From positions 23,615,209 through 23,679,208 of the forward strand of contig NC_134510.1 in NCBI RefSeq assembly GCF_027942865.1: a stretch of 64,000 bases of DNA, given 5' to 3'. Every line of letters starts with the position of its first letter. The first letter of the stretch is position 1. The DNA comes from Odontesthes bonariensis (taxonomy: Eukaryota; Chordata; Actinopteri; Atheriniformes; Atherinopsidae). The notes under the pieces were generated by a model. The model did not search any database. It saw only the letters and a list, made by a program, of their open reading frames with translations, and was not told the origin of the DNA. The position numbers and the translations under genes were made by a program. Positions 40,742 through 53,800 of this stretch are shown in pieces.

Positions 40742-43700
40742 ATGCCGGTGACATCTCAGCTGCTCAGGGGTTTGCCCCGTGCCAAGGTCTTTGCTGCCAG
40801 TCTGTTACCATGCCAACACCACCAGTCCCAGGTAGGTTCCATCACGCACCGCTCTGCCTCCGGACAGCCGTCCCACATGTTGCAGAGATGCCAGCCATCA
40901 AAGAGCTACCAGACGTCCTCAGTGCTCCACAGCTACATCCTCACGCCCCCTCAGGTCAACTCCATTCTGAAAGCCAACGAGTACAGCTTCAAGGTCGGTG
41001 TAGTCGTACACATTAATAACAAGTCTCGCCATCTGTATCGTTATTTATTTATTTTTTTTCATCCTGCCAATTGTTGGGTTGTGATTCCAGGTGCCAGAGT
41101 TTGATGGAAAGAATGTGTCATCTGTGATGGGTTTCGAAAGCAATCAGCTTCCAGCCAATGCTCCCATAGAAGATCGCCGAAGTGCAGCTACGTGCCTGCA
41201 GACACGAGGAATGCTGCTGGGTGTGTTTGATGGCCACGCTGGCTGCGCCTGCGCTCAGGTAAAGCTGTTAGTTGTGTCAGTTATTCTGCTTTTCTTTGCA
41301 GGATTTCTCCAGTTTGGTAATTGAGATATGCCAGAGAATTTTTTTTCTTTTGTACCATTTCGTACTTGACTTCAACTAATGGGGCATTGACAACATTTCC
41401 AGAGGCCCTACTTAAAGAATGTGATTCAGGCCGCACAACATCGACATGGCCATGCCTCACTTCTCCTACCAAGTGTAATGAGTTTCAACCTGGTAGACTT
41501 TTTTTCTTTTTAAAATAAATAATTATCTTGCTTTGTGGTTCAGATTATTATTGGTAAATTGAACTTTGCATGCTCATGTAGTTGTTGCAGCGACACTATA
41601 TTCTCATACGAATTAAATTCTTTAATTCCGGCTCCAGGCGCTGAGTGAGAGGTTGTTTTACTACATAGCGGTTTCACTGCTTCCCCATGACACCCTGTGT
41701 GAGCTCGAGGCTGCTGTGGAGGCCGGCAGGGCCCTCAGTCCCATCCTGCAGTGGCACAAACATCCCAACGACTACTTCAGCCGGGAGGCTCAGACCCTCT
41801 ACTTCAACAGCCTCCGAACATACTGGCAGGAATTGATAGACCTAACCAGGTGAGGAAAAATCAACAGATGATACTCAACAATATGTATGAAGTTATAGTA
41901 GTTGAACATTTTTTTTCTCTGCTGCTTGGTAACAGTAACGTCAGACACTGGAAAAACAAAGCAGGTCTCAGTTTATTCATGTCTCCTGTTATAAATGCAG
42001 AGATAAAAAGAATTGCATCAGGACATTATGAAAATCATCTGGTCTTCACCAAGTCTTAAAATGTATTAATTACAACCTCAAGCCACATGATGTCATCTGT
42101 TTCCCAAAAACCAAGCCAAAATGCTGAAGCAAGGTATGAAAAACTAAGTACATCCCTCAATTCTTTAAGCTTTGGAAGCAATAACTTGAAGTAACAGTTT
42201 CCTTTCTAATATATACCGTTTCTCACATCCCTCTGCTTTACAGTGTCTAAGTTTAAGAGCATTCATTTATAGTTTACGCTGGAGATTGCTGCTGTGTTTG
42301 GGATGCAAAAAAATAAAATCATCAGCCATCCAACACTGTGCTTGACAGTTGGTATGAGGTGTTTGTGGTGACTGTGCATTACGATCAAACATCTCCATTT
42401 TGGTCTCATCTGTCCAAAGGACATTATTCCCGAGGTCTTGTGCTTAGTTAAAAATGTAACTTTTTAAACCCAAGCTGTGCTGCCATGTTGTTTTTTAGAG
42501 AGAAGAAGCTTTCTCCTGCAGTCGCCATAAACGAGCCATACTTGTTCAGTCTTCTTCTAATTGTACTGTCATGAACTCTGACATTTAACAGGTTAGCTGA
42601 GGCCTGTAGAGTCTGAGATGTAGCTCTTGGTTTGTTAAGCTTCTCTGATCATTGCACAGTCCGGCCCTGAGGTGAACTTGCAGTCTTGGATGTTTTCTGC
42701 CTGTGAATAATCTTTCTTTGGGTAGAATGATGGACTCTAGATTGCTTGGAAATGGTGCTTTGCCCCCTCCGAGACTGATGGGCAGCAACGGTTGCTTCTC
42801 TAAGATGATTGCTGATGTCTTTCCTACTTGGCATTGTGTTAAAAGACACCTGAATGCTGCAGGCCAGAAATATGGCAAAACTCCAGTTTTTCGTAGATGT
42901 GTTTACACTTGCTGATGATCAATTGTGTTTGATTAGCAGCACCTAATTGCTACTTATCTGTAAGATTGTAAGAGGTAATTTTTTTTCATGACTCTAAGTG
43001 CAAATAGAATATATAATGTTTCTAAATGCAGTTTGCCCTTTTCAGTCTTTTACATAGAAACGCTCTTTACTTATTTGCTGGGTGAGGATTTCAGACTGGA
43101 CAGACTGGTTTCCAGTTTTGTACCATGTAGCAACACACCCACACAACTTTGGCCCATCTGTTATTGGTTTCTGTTCTTGACTTCTGGCCTCCTCTATCTT
43201 CTGCTCACATGTCGCTCTCCTTTTCCAGCCCAGGCGAGGTTCCAGACACTAGCGAGGCCCTGCTAAATGCCTTCAAGAGGCTGGACAACGACATTTCCTT
43301 GGAAGCTCAGGTGATAACTGCCTCTGGCTTTAATCTGAAACGGTGCTGCAGGTTCTGACAGGGCAAAGAGAAGCAGCTTTGGTATGTTTCTCTCCCCGGC
43401 AGGAGAAGATGTGGGTCTGTCCCTGCTCCACTATTCATGGCTGAAGTGCCCTTGGACAAGGCATCTAACTCCCATTTGTGCTGCACCCGCTGCCATTGTT
43501 CTCCTGCCTTTTGTCCTCAAGTAAACTAAGGATTAAACGTCTAACGTTGTTGGACGAAACTTGTCATATCTGCGCCATTCACGAACATTAAACTCCGATT
43601 CAAGTTGCAAGTCATGTGACATTGAATATCGCCATTAATCCAGGCTTGCAGCGATAAGAATTTGTACATCCAAATATAAGTTTTTATGGTTCATAGAGGA

Positions 43701-45541
43701 GCTACGGTGTCACCAGATCTCCACGTAATACAAACCTGGTGACATAACCATTCCTGAGAATACTGGCTTCCTTTGCCTTGCAGGTCGGAGACCCGAATGC
43801 TTATCTGCACTACTGGGTTCTGAGAGTTGCCTTTTCCGGAGCAACGGCCTGTGTGGCTCACGTCGACGGATCAGACCTGTATGAAGAATTTATGCTTTCA
43901 GTTCACTCTAACAAAAGCGATAAAGCAGTTCTTTGAGGGTCAAATATTTTTTTCCTTCTCACATCCGTCTGTATGGCTCTCTCCTCTATGAAGCTTTTTA
44001 GCCAATGCAGGAGACGCTCGGGCTGTGCTCGGGGTGCAGGAGGAGGACGGTTCATTCACTGCTCACACACTATCTAATGACCACAGCGCACAGAACGACG
44101 ACGAGGTTGCTCGGATACGGAGCGAGCACCCTCCATCAGAAAGGAAGACGGTCATACGTCAGGTAGTGCACCTTCCAGTTTGCTCGGTGCGTTTGTTATT
44201 CAGGCTTTTGTTAACCCACGCACGTCTGTCTGTCCTCTTCCTCATCAGGACCGACTGCTCGGCCTGCTCATGCCGTTCCGTGCGTTCGGGGACGTGAAGT
44301 TCAAGTGGAGCATCGAGCTGCAGAAGCGCGTGCTTGAGTCCGGACCCGATCAGCTCCATGAAAACGAGCACACAAAGTTCATCCCTCCAAATTACCACAC
44401 GCCGCCCTATCTGACCGCCGAGCCTGAGATCACGCACCACAAACTGCGGCCACAGGATCGCTTCATGGTGAGGAGAAGCATCCTTACTTTGTTTTTATTG
44501 ATTTATGTTTTTCAAGGTGAAAAAAGCAACTTCAGGTGAGGACATTTGTGTCCCGACACCGACACGGATTTTAACATATGTTCCCCAGCGGAGGGGATGT
44601 TTTTTAGTTTTTTTGTTCGCCTGAAGGCCGAATTTACACGAAACTCTATAAAGAACAAAGTAGGTTTCGGTGTGGATCAGACTTCTTTTTTTGGAAAATA
44701 TTCTAAATCTTACAGGGCATTTGTTGTGGAGGAGTACACTGTTGACCTTGGTGGAGTTTTACACTCTATCAATATCTCTCAATTGTTTCAAAGTCATCAC
44801 AACGATCTTAACTCCGCTTTCCGAAAACATACACTTTCAAACGGATCCCATTCGTGTTTGTTTGCCTTTCTTTTGTCACGGTTTTTCATGGCTGTAGCAG
44901 GCAGCCAGCTAGTTATGAAGGAAGATGATGTTTCCATTTTTAAAGTCATACTAAATAATTATTTTTGAGCACTATTTGCAAACACAGCATTTTAAATTTG
45001 TCTTCTTGTCTTCTGCTCAACAAGCCAGAGAGAGAAAAAGCAAAGCAGTGTTCAAAAAAGTAGTTCCATCCACAGAACTAACTGGCTAAATAACCCTTAT
45101 TTATATATTCGAATTCTTTTTGTTTCTTTTATTTCTTTTTTTAAAGATAGATACAATAACACTGATAGTATTCTGCTTGGTCTGCCTGTAGGTCAGGCTC
45201 TGTGTTACCTGATGGTTTCTCTGGGCAGGTGAAACAGCACAGAGTGGATATCTATTCAAGCCGATGATTAGATCTGAAAAGTGGGCACTGAGTCAGAGAT
45301 CTGAACTTGTTGACATTTCTATCTGGTCCAAAATGCTTCAGTGACAGTGGTACACGTGGGGACCTTTTATCTCACATTTTAGATGGGGAGTGTTAATGTT
45401 CTGATCAAAGACAACCCACACCAGATGCTGAGTCACAGCTGATTAGTCCTGAGAACTGATGAATGAGCTCTTTATCCTGATGTTTCTACCTTTTTATGGT
45501 CGTCAGACGTGGTTCTTTTTTATGTGTCTGGGTGGTTTGAA

Positions 45542-45576
<35 letters not shown>

Positions 45577-46117
45577 GAATAAAAGGTTAGCTTTCCATAC
45601 TTAGTATGTTGTGGTTTATAACAAAACTTGGTTTCTGATGAGATTCAGCGTCTGTTTGCTTAATGCCCCATGTCTATTGATTGTTTCTTTCTTTGTTGTT
45701 GTTTGTTTTAAACCATGACCCCCCCTCTGTCCACAGGTGATCGGCTCGGACGGCCTCTGGGAGACCCTCCACAGGCAGGAAGTGATTCGGGTTGTTGGGG
45801 AGTATTTAACAGGGGTGCATCAGCGCCAGCCACTCAAAGTCGGAGGCTACAAAGTCACTTTGGGACAAATGCAGGGGCTCCTCGAAGAGCGAAAGGCTCG
45901 CATGTCTTCGGCCTTCGAGGATCAGAACTCAGCGACCCACCTGATGCGTCACACGGTGGGAAACAATGAGTTTGGGACGGTGGACCACGAGAGGCTGTCA
46001 AAGATGCTGTCGCTACCCGAGGAGCTGGCTCGCATGTACCGCGATGACATCACCATCATCATCACTCAGTTCAACCCTCATGTGATCGGAGCACAGAGAC
46101 AAGAGGAGCAGTCCTGA
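40742..46117 (+). CDS. pdp1: Pyruvate dehydrogenase phosphatase catalytic subunit 1
   Basis: A mitochondrial-matrix PP2C-family Mg2+/Ca2+-dependent phosphatase that dephosphorylates the E1 alpha subunit of pyruvate dehydrogenase and so activates it (established). Eight coding exons: 40742-40993, 41091-41258, 41638-41849, 43229-43310, 43784-43878, 43994-44162, 44249-44467, 45737-46117. They give 1578 nt, 525 aa (human 537), phases consistent. The N-terminal ~65 residues are basic and poorly conserved, as expected for a mitochondrial targeting peptide. Then come LTPPQVNSILKANEYSF, the PP2C metal-site motifs E111-D112 (IEDRRSA) and FD131GHAG, the SGATACVAHVDG strand, LMPFRAFGDVKFKW, a GSDGLWETL motif and YRDDITIII near the C-terminus. 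All catalytic motifs appear intact. The ATG is 13 nt into the exon that starts at 40729. Human PDP1 has, as I recall, its coding region in one exon, so this intron-rich structure is notable. Confidence 0.97.
42140..42965 (-). mobile_element. Tc1-like transposon remnant in pdp1 intron 3
   Basis: The minus strand reads RKDISNHLREATVAAHQS and HHSTQRKIIH, matching the N-terminal helix-turn-helix part of fish Tc1-like transposases. The plus-strand text of the rest (TTTGGTCTCATCTGTCCAAA, CTTGTTCAGTCTTCTTCTAA) matches the same family. The frame is broken and parts are missing, so it is inactive. Confidence 0.85.
45546..45572. repeat. Poly-T tract
   Basis: A 27-nt T run in the last pdp1 intron, possibly the tail of a retroposed sequence; no body is recognised. 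Confidence 0.85.
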
Positions 46118-46539
46118 GCGGCTCGGAAGCCGCTCGCCTCTGCCGCACTGACGCGTACGCACACCTCTGTGTGCAGAATGTTTAAAACTACGCACGCTCT
46201 GTGGACAGTCAGGCCACATGAGACGTCTGTCCCGCAGTTTTAACACTATTTATGTGAAGACCTTGTACGTTTGTATGAAGTGCTACAGAAAGTCTTTCGT
46301 TGTGAGGCTAAAAGATCACCGTTCAAAGCGGGATCAGACAAAAACAAAATGTTATTTATGCAGCCGGGTTCGTCCAGCACGTGTTTCTATACACACACCT
46401 GTCTGCGTTGCTGATGTTACGCTGCTACAGACTTAACTTTTGTGCCAAAACTGGGTCAGCCACGTCATCTGCTGAAAAGCTCTGTAGCTCTGACTGTGGA
46501 TTTTAATGCAACCATATTCACTTCCTCTGATCCTTCTGT

Positions 46540-46557
46540 GGGGGGGGGGGGGGGGGG
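46540..46557. repeat. G homopolymer
   Basis: About 18 consecutive G on the plus strand inside the putative 3' UTR; length is prone to sequencing error. Confidence 0.85.
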
Positions 46558-47415
46558 TTGTTACCGTGAACACTGTTGCATCCGTTTGCTTTTATTTCTT
46601 TGGGTTTCAGAGGCGCCAATTCTGCATTGACAGCGCTGTCTCTATCAGATTTAATTGGGGATTTTTAAGGTTTAAGATCTTAACATTCATACTGAGAGGA
46701 AGCCTCTGAGGTGGATATTATATGGCACAACAAGTGAGTTTAAAGATAAATCTGAAGGGTCACAAGTTGAGTACAATAATTCTGTTACATGCAAGGGAGG
46801 GAATGTGGTTTGAGCATTTAGTCGCTAAACATTTGAGGTCACAGGCCAGAAAGGCTGAATCAGAGTTACTGAATATTGTCAGCTCAAACCAGTGCACTGT
46901 AGCACAGAGCAAAAAGACAGTAGTACTGTTTTGTTGAATGTTGTTAAAAAGTTCTTGACATCACTTGGTTACTGCACTACTTCTTTGTGGAAAAAGCACT
47001 CATGATGTATGATGTGCACTGCTTTGGCCGGAGGGGCCGAGTGTCTGTCTGTAAAGGAAACCTTTGAGCAGACGCAGTCACTGAACTCCACCTTCTCTAT
47101 AAAACAAAAAAAAAAAAACCGGCACGCTTGTTTTTCCGACAGGTCATTAGCTGTGTGGTTGACAGTTTGTTTTGGCTTTGGATTGTGTTATTATTCACAG
47201 CAGTGGTAAAGCAGACCTCCTCGTACTCCACAGTTACTCATGAATCGCGGGCCCGTGGCTGCATGTCAAAGTGTTTTTGAAACCCAAGTGAATGAGCTGC
47301 ATTTACATTTGAAAGAGGCTGTTTGACCATGAAATATTTATTCAGCTTTAGCAGTATGTTACACATATTTTCTTGTTGTATGTATAAACTCATGTGGGTT
47401 TAGTTTTGTATGTGG

Positions 47416-47421
47416 AATAAA
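47416..47421 (+). promoter_or_regulatory. pdp1: pdp1 poly(A) signal
   Basis: AATAAA about 1.3 kb after the stop with GT/T-rich sequence following it. Confidence 0.6.
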
Positions 47422-47440
47422 AAGCTGAGCACACAACTCC

Positions 47441-50400
47441 TGGTGCTGTTTTTGTGTCCGTGTTGATACAGGGTGGCCAGCAGGTGAACATGCCACCAGA
47501 CCCCTGGAAATAAAGCAGGAAGGTCCTGCTCATCTGCAAACACCTAAAGGTCAGCGGCTCTCGGGTTACGTGTCGGGTGACATCACTTCTGGATGGTTTG
47601 ATATCTGACTGTGACAGCGAGCAACACAGTTTGTTCCTCAAATTGTTTCCAATCATCTGACATGACGATGGTTTGGTCACCACCACTAGATGGTGCTGCA
47701 GCCTGAGTGTCAAACTGAAGAAACGGGTGCAACAACTGGGCATTTTGTGCACTTTCCGTATTGTATGGATTAGAAATGGGATTTGATAATCTACATGTAA
47801 AATTGAATGAAATTCTAGACATCACCATTGCTTTATAAGATTTCAGTGACTAATGTAAACATATCTCTTGTGGCTGTATAACTTTACGTCTGATATGGCC
47901 ACATTTTGAAATGTTTAAAACCTTGTTTAGTCTAATAACCAAACGTAGGTTATTGTTGTTATCTTGTTCTGTTCATATGAAAGCATCAACTGCAAAGGAA
48001 AGTTGCTATCCCAGAGATTTGGGAGTTTTAGTACCAAAGAATATTGATGCAGTGTAAATTAAACAGACTGACTTATTCAGCACATGAATCCAAGTAACAA
48101 CACGTTGTGTGACTGAGAAGTGGAAATGTAGGATTGTTGATGATATTCAACAAAAGGGTCATTAATTCACTATAATCCTGCATGTTTATGAAGGAGAACT
48201 TTGCGTCTTCTCTACTGTTTCGTACCTGAGGTAACTGTATGATAACATGTGGTTAATCACAGTGTCTATGTGTTTCTTTTAATCCTAACAGATGTACTGT
48301 CAAAGAGTCGGGAAGGTGCGTAGATAAACCGGTGTGTTTAGATGACATTGAGTCAGTTTACTGGAAATAAACACCTCCACGCCGGGTGACTTGTCCCGAC
48401 AGAATTTGTTTACATGCTTATTCCGTTCTGTGGGGTCGCGACGCAGGATGTGGAGTAAAAATCATCCCACGTACTCAAAGTGACTTACTGATGGAAAATG
48501 TCACAACGTAGAGCTTAACAATTAGTCGGATCAAAGAATCTTACACAAGCGGAAGCAGGCAAACTTATCCTGCACTGAACCTAAGTGCTTGTCATGAGAT
48601 AAACAAGCTGAGGTGACAGATTGAGTCCCCTAATTTCTTTAAATAATTGACGGGGGAAATAAGCACCTTTATTCTTAAACACAGCTTGAACCTTTTTATA
48701 CTAGTTTTCTTGTCATTTCTTTAAGCAGTCTTCAGGAATAGTTCTCCAGGCTTCTTGAGGGACCGTCCGAAGCTTCTTCTTTGGATGGTGGTTAGTTTTT
48801 GTTTCTTTCTCTGTCACGATGATCCCACACTGCTTCGGTCATATTGAGGTCTGGGCTCTGACAGTCCATGACTGTTGATGTTCCACCATGTGTTTTTCCA
48901 TCCAGGTATGCTTATACTACATTGGCAGTATGTTTGGGATCACTGTCATGCAGAAAAATGAAGCCGTTGCCAATCAGATGTTTTCCAGATGGTGCTGATG
49001 GATTAAAAAAAATGACAGCACTTTTAATCTGTCATAGGTCCATCAGTTTTGAAAAGATCCCCACTGTTTCACTGACTGTAGTCCCTCCATAAGAACTGTT
49101 GCCACAGGTGTGGTATTTAATGTATTTATTTTAATTTTCCAACATAAATTAATTTGCTGTAATTGGACTGAATGTTTTCCCTGATGATATCACAGTGATG
49201 TGATCACTGGGGTCCACGACTTAATATAAAACAGGGCTAATAACTCTTACTATGAGCTGCTATGAATCAACAAATCAACTTTTAATGTGATAGTAGTATT
49301 ACTTCCAGTACTTACTATTACTAACACTATTACTTATAGTACTTCTATATTAGGACAAAAGGCCTCTCTAGCAGAGGTCTGATTTATTGACAACAACGCG
49401 GTCAAAGCGGTGATGGTGAAGTTTGGCGGTACTCCATCACCTAGTTTACTCTCCCCGTCTTTCTTCCACCTCCTCTCCTCCGTCCTTCAACCTTTCAACT
49501 TCTTCCCCCACCTCTGCAGCGCTCTGCACAACTCTGTGTAGGAGTTGTTGTGGAAAGTGTTGCCGGGAAACAGATACAGATGGAGTGCAGACATAAACAT
49601 TCGAGAGGCTCCATGTTGAGCTGGTCACTGTGAGCCTGTAGCTCAGTCCTCTCCCTCACCTCCAACATGGTCCTCCGTTTGGAGGTAGACGCTGCAGCAG
49701 GCTGTTCAGTGACTCATCCCAAACACGCGCACACACACAAAATCACAAACGTGACACATGGATGGGAGGGATGTATGTTTATGGCAGCACATGTGCCTCC
49801 CACCCCCCCGACACAAACTCTCACATGCATGTGTGTCTTTTGTGTGTTGAGCCCTCTTTGTGCAGCATAAAAGCCTGCAATCATGCCACCCTCCTTTCAG
49901 CACCACCACCACCAATCTGTGGCCTGTCTCCCACTGTCAGAGATGACTCAGCGCATCAGTGAGCGGCCGCGCTGTGGCCTCGACTACTCAGCGAGGGACC
50001 AGCAGGAAGGAGGGGATGCGACATCACTGCAAATGTAGAGTAAAAGCTAAATGAAGAAATCACAGAGAAGCTGCGTGTATGAAGGGGAAGAGGAGACGCT
50101 TGCGCCTCATGTTACCCGTCACCTGCGGCACCACATGCTGCCCTGACTTGCACAAACATACAGACGCATACAAAGTGATTCCCAGTTTCTTTGTTTATTG
50201 AGAACAGAGCAGTAAATGCTGTTTACAAAAACACAGTAATTATTGTTCATTATGATGTTGCTAAACTTCAGCAGGAGACCTGATAACACAGCAGACTGTG
50301 CTAAAAAAAAAAAAAAATCAAATCATGGCAGCTGATGAAAATGCTAATGAAACAGGCCAAATCTGAAAATAAAGTTTCAACAAGCTTCAACAAGCTGTGC

Positions 50401-50844
50401 GAATGCTTGACTGGCATACACCGACCAAGTTCATTTGGTAGGCACAGCACCTATTAATCAAGCTCAAATCTCTAAAACTGCGTAAAACTAAAGCTAAAGT
50501 AAATGTCTGCGTACACTTGTGAGGACTAACTTGAGTTGTAGGGACTTTTAAATGGTTTATTCACTTATCTAACTAATTTTCTGAGTTCTTTTGACAGTGA
50601 AAGCTCATTGATTAAGAGAAAAAAGGCTGCAAATAAGCTCGTCTTGGGTGTGGAAACTAATTTGCATCCACTTTGCTCAGAGACTTAATAGGCACCATAA
50701 AAAACAGCTGAATCATTTACGCTTGTTAAGGGTCTGGTGAAAGCGTTGTTCAAATATGTGTTCTTAGATCCATATCTAATGCCGGATGTATGTTGTACAA
50801 CTTGTGATATTAATGTATATAAATAAAATTTCACATCTGTGTCT
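47441..50844. other. Intergenic region between pdp1 and cdh17 3' ends
   Basis: Convergent genes. It holds a Tc1-like remnant (48640-49110), a simple TACTATTA-type stretch (49290-49350), a pyrimidine-rich segment near 49450-49520 and, towards 50844, the cdh17 3' UTR with possible minus-strand AATAAA at 50556-50561 and 50194-50199. No gene is supported. Confidence 0.5.
48640..49110 (-). mobile_element. Tc1-like transposon C-terminal remnant
   Basis: Read on the minus strand, the sequence carries the ATCCCAAACATACTGCCAA and AAGAAGCCTGGAGAACTATT blocks found in the DDE C-terminal half of fish Tc1-like transposases. It then runs to a tail of about AAAAAGGTTCAAGCTGTG. No open frame survives. Confidence 0.75.
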
Positions 50845-53800
50845 TTACATCATGGCGTCGTTCTCTTCAGACAGGGCTTTCTTCTTGCGCTTTTTGTCTG
50901 AGTTTTTGACCACAATGATGAAGCTGATAACTGCAACAGGAGGAGACGCAAAACAGAATTCGGTTACAGCAGAGGCCAAAATGCAGTCAGGAACACAAAA
51001 CTGCACGGTGACATCATTGCTCAGCTTAACAGACAACGGTTCAGTGAGTTTGTTTTACCAGATGACAGCTTTACATGGTGTTTGTCAGACTTACTGCAGA
51101 ATCCCAGAACGCCAGCCAGGACCCCGATCGTAGTTCCCAGGCCCGGTTTGAATCCCACTCCATGAGGTGGGGTGTAGCAGTGGCCCAGCTCTGTGCAGTT
51201 ACACACTCTCACTGGAACGCAGAGAGGAGACGTGCAGGATGTAGAGAAAGGTGTCACGGGACTTTAAACATGCAATCACTGGCTTTTAGTCTTGGTGCCA
51301 CCCCAGGAGTTTAAGTCTAACATTTGCTCACCTTTCTATCAGTTTATTATCTCAACTGCTGACTATTTAGCTGATCTGTTAATAAGTGTTCGTGGCAGCA
51401 GGAGGTTTCACTGGTCAAAGTGGTAAAATCAAGCAGGGCTTTGATTCACAGATAAATTCATCGTTGGTTTTAAAGTGATTCATTTGTCTAGATTAATATC
51501 CTTTAAGACTAACTTGAATAAGAAACTCACCCTCAAACGCCTGCGTGATTCCAACTCCTGCATTGTCTTTAATGTTGATGTTGAGAGAGAAAGTTTTATC
51601 TTGAACTGGTTTTTTCTTCAGGCGCAGTTCAGCTGTCATATCTGCATGACACACATTAGGGAAGCAAAAAATATACACAAGTCTAAGAGGTACAAATTTC
51701 CATTTCTGCACCAATTCTTCTTCTGTTTTTGGTTTTGTGTAACAAATATGCAACCGTACCATCAATTTTGCGCAGCTCCCAGTTGGGGAATTTCTTGCTG
51801 TCAGCGAAGGCGAAAGTGAAAGGGTAGGAGAATGGAGCGCTGTCTTTATCTTCGGCCTTGATGATTACAGGATTTAGGTCCTTCGTACAGATGAAGGCTT
51901 GCGTCTCTGTCAGTTTGGGGACGTTGTCGTTGATATCCAGCAGCTGCACATGGAGGACGCGCTCAGTGAACTTCTCGGGATTCTCTTCAGAGGGGAATCA
52001 AATGAAAAATGAAAACCCTTGAATTGTTCTTCTCAGGTCAACACTTTTAGCTGTGATTATGCCCTCTCTCACCCTTCTCAAATGCAATGACAGTGACATC
52101 AAAAGACTCCAGTTTCTCTCTGTCCAGCCTGTTTTTGGTCTTGATCTCTCCTGCAGAATCGATCTCCAGCCAGCCTTGAGTGTCACCGTCCAACTTAAAA
52201 CTGCACACAAAAACACAGTCATCAGTCGTAAAAGCCACGCTCAGTCACACAGTAAAAGAGCTCAGCTGTGATAGGTCACAAACTAAACCTGGGATCAGTG
52301 GAGACAATGGCTGCCAAAACAAATAAATAAAATATTCTGTGTACACGTGACAACAGTTGAAACTCCAAACTAACAGCCATTGGCATTCATCTTGCTGGAT
52401 CAATGTCCTCAGTAAGTTATCAAAGCTTTATCTGTGGTGTGTTTGCGTTCAGGCTGCTATCATACACTTCATCTTTTATCTCTTGAGTGTGGCCTCAGAA
52501 AAAAATTGGACAAAGCAGCCAGCTACGCCATCCATCAGCCAAAAAAATTTACTGCCAAATTACCTTAATAAATGCTTCAGAATGTATTCTATAGATTTTC
52601 TGAAATAAAACAATTTACCAATAAAACGGATCCCATTTAAAGGAATGGTCAGAATTAGAATGACAGGAATATGGGCAACTTTCTCCACAGACTCAAATAC
52701 AACACTATTTTCTCTTCATAGAAGTAGTTCCAGATAAGAAAGATTGTTGCACGAACGTCACCGTGGCAACTCCAGCTGCCACTCCGAACTCACAGCTGAT
52801 GAACATTCGATAATCAACAGCTGCTCTCCCCTCTGTCTGTTTCCAAACACTTTGATTGCACCGAAACAGTCAAGTTTCGATCTATGCTAAGATCTGGGAG
52901 GAGGTAGTGTCTCAGGTGTGGTTCTGTTTAAACTTCCAACAGTTCAACACTCAAAGACAACTTGTGTGAAACATGCCTTTAATCAGCATTCCTTCAGCCA
53001 GATAAGTGCAAATTCTGACCTGTAATTATGGCTCTCGAAGTCATATTCTATTGGTATTGCATCCAACTACAACCTGGCTGTGTTAAGATGCTCTGCAGGA
53101 AGGTTTTAACTTTCATTTGATTTGGTGACTGTTGGGCACTTTGAAAGAGTGATTGCAAAGAAACTTATTGACCTGGAAATCTACAACGTCACCCAGCTTT
53201 GTACATTTGCTTCAGCAGATTTAGTCTTTTATTCTAATGGAGAGACTGTGTCTGTACAAACTCAGCCCACATAACAGATTTGGGACAATGTGGGGGACTT
53301 TCCTGGCTCAGCTCATACACAAGGATTCTGACTTAACTCGTGAAGCTTAGCTTGACTGTGTGGCTAATCCCCACCCTCAAGTTTTGTGCAAACATCGCCA
53401 AAAAGGTAAACTCTAGCTTTCTTTCTCTTTCTCATAAATAATCCGACAGCCTCCTTGTAGTTTGTATGTTTGGGTTCGTTTTTTATGTATTCTAGATTCT
53501 TCATATTAATATTTTTTTAGCACAAACCTAAAAGAATAGACACTAAATATAAAAAAGGGTTACAAATAGAGTATAAAGTTGTATCGCCGATGGTTTTCTA
53601 ACATGCAACAGTGTTTTAAACTGTTTTAAACTCAAAGTAAACTGCAAAGTTAGTCGGCAATACTTGTCAGTGGGATTGATTTATTTTTGCTTTTAGTATG
53701 TTTGTAAAAAAAAATGATGACAATTTTGACCAAGTCCCCGTAGTGCCCTCATAGTTAAAGCAGTTCTGACTAAAACAGCTGAGCTGCCAGTGCGTGTTTA

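Larger units (their letters stand above)
46118..47440 (+). other. pdp1: pdp1 3' UTR
   Basis: Continuous non-repetitive sequence from the TGA to an AATAAA at 47416-47421. It contains a G homopolymer of about 18 nt at 46540-46557. No separate gene is seen. Confidence 0.65.

Noticed and set aside
44546-44968. 140-codon frame in the last pdp1 intron
   Set aside because: No splice signals, no family resemblance, and lies inside a confirmed intron.
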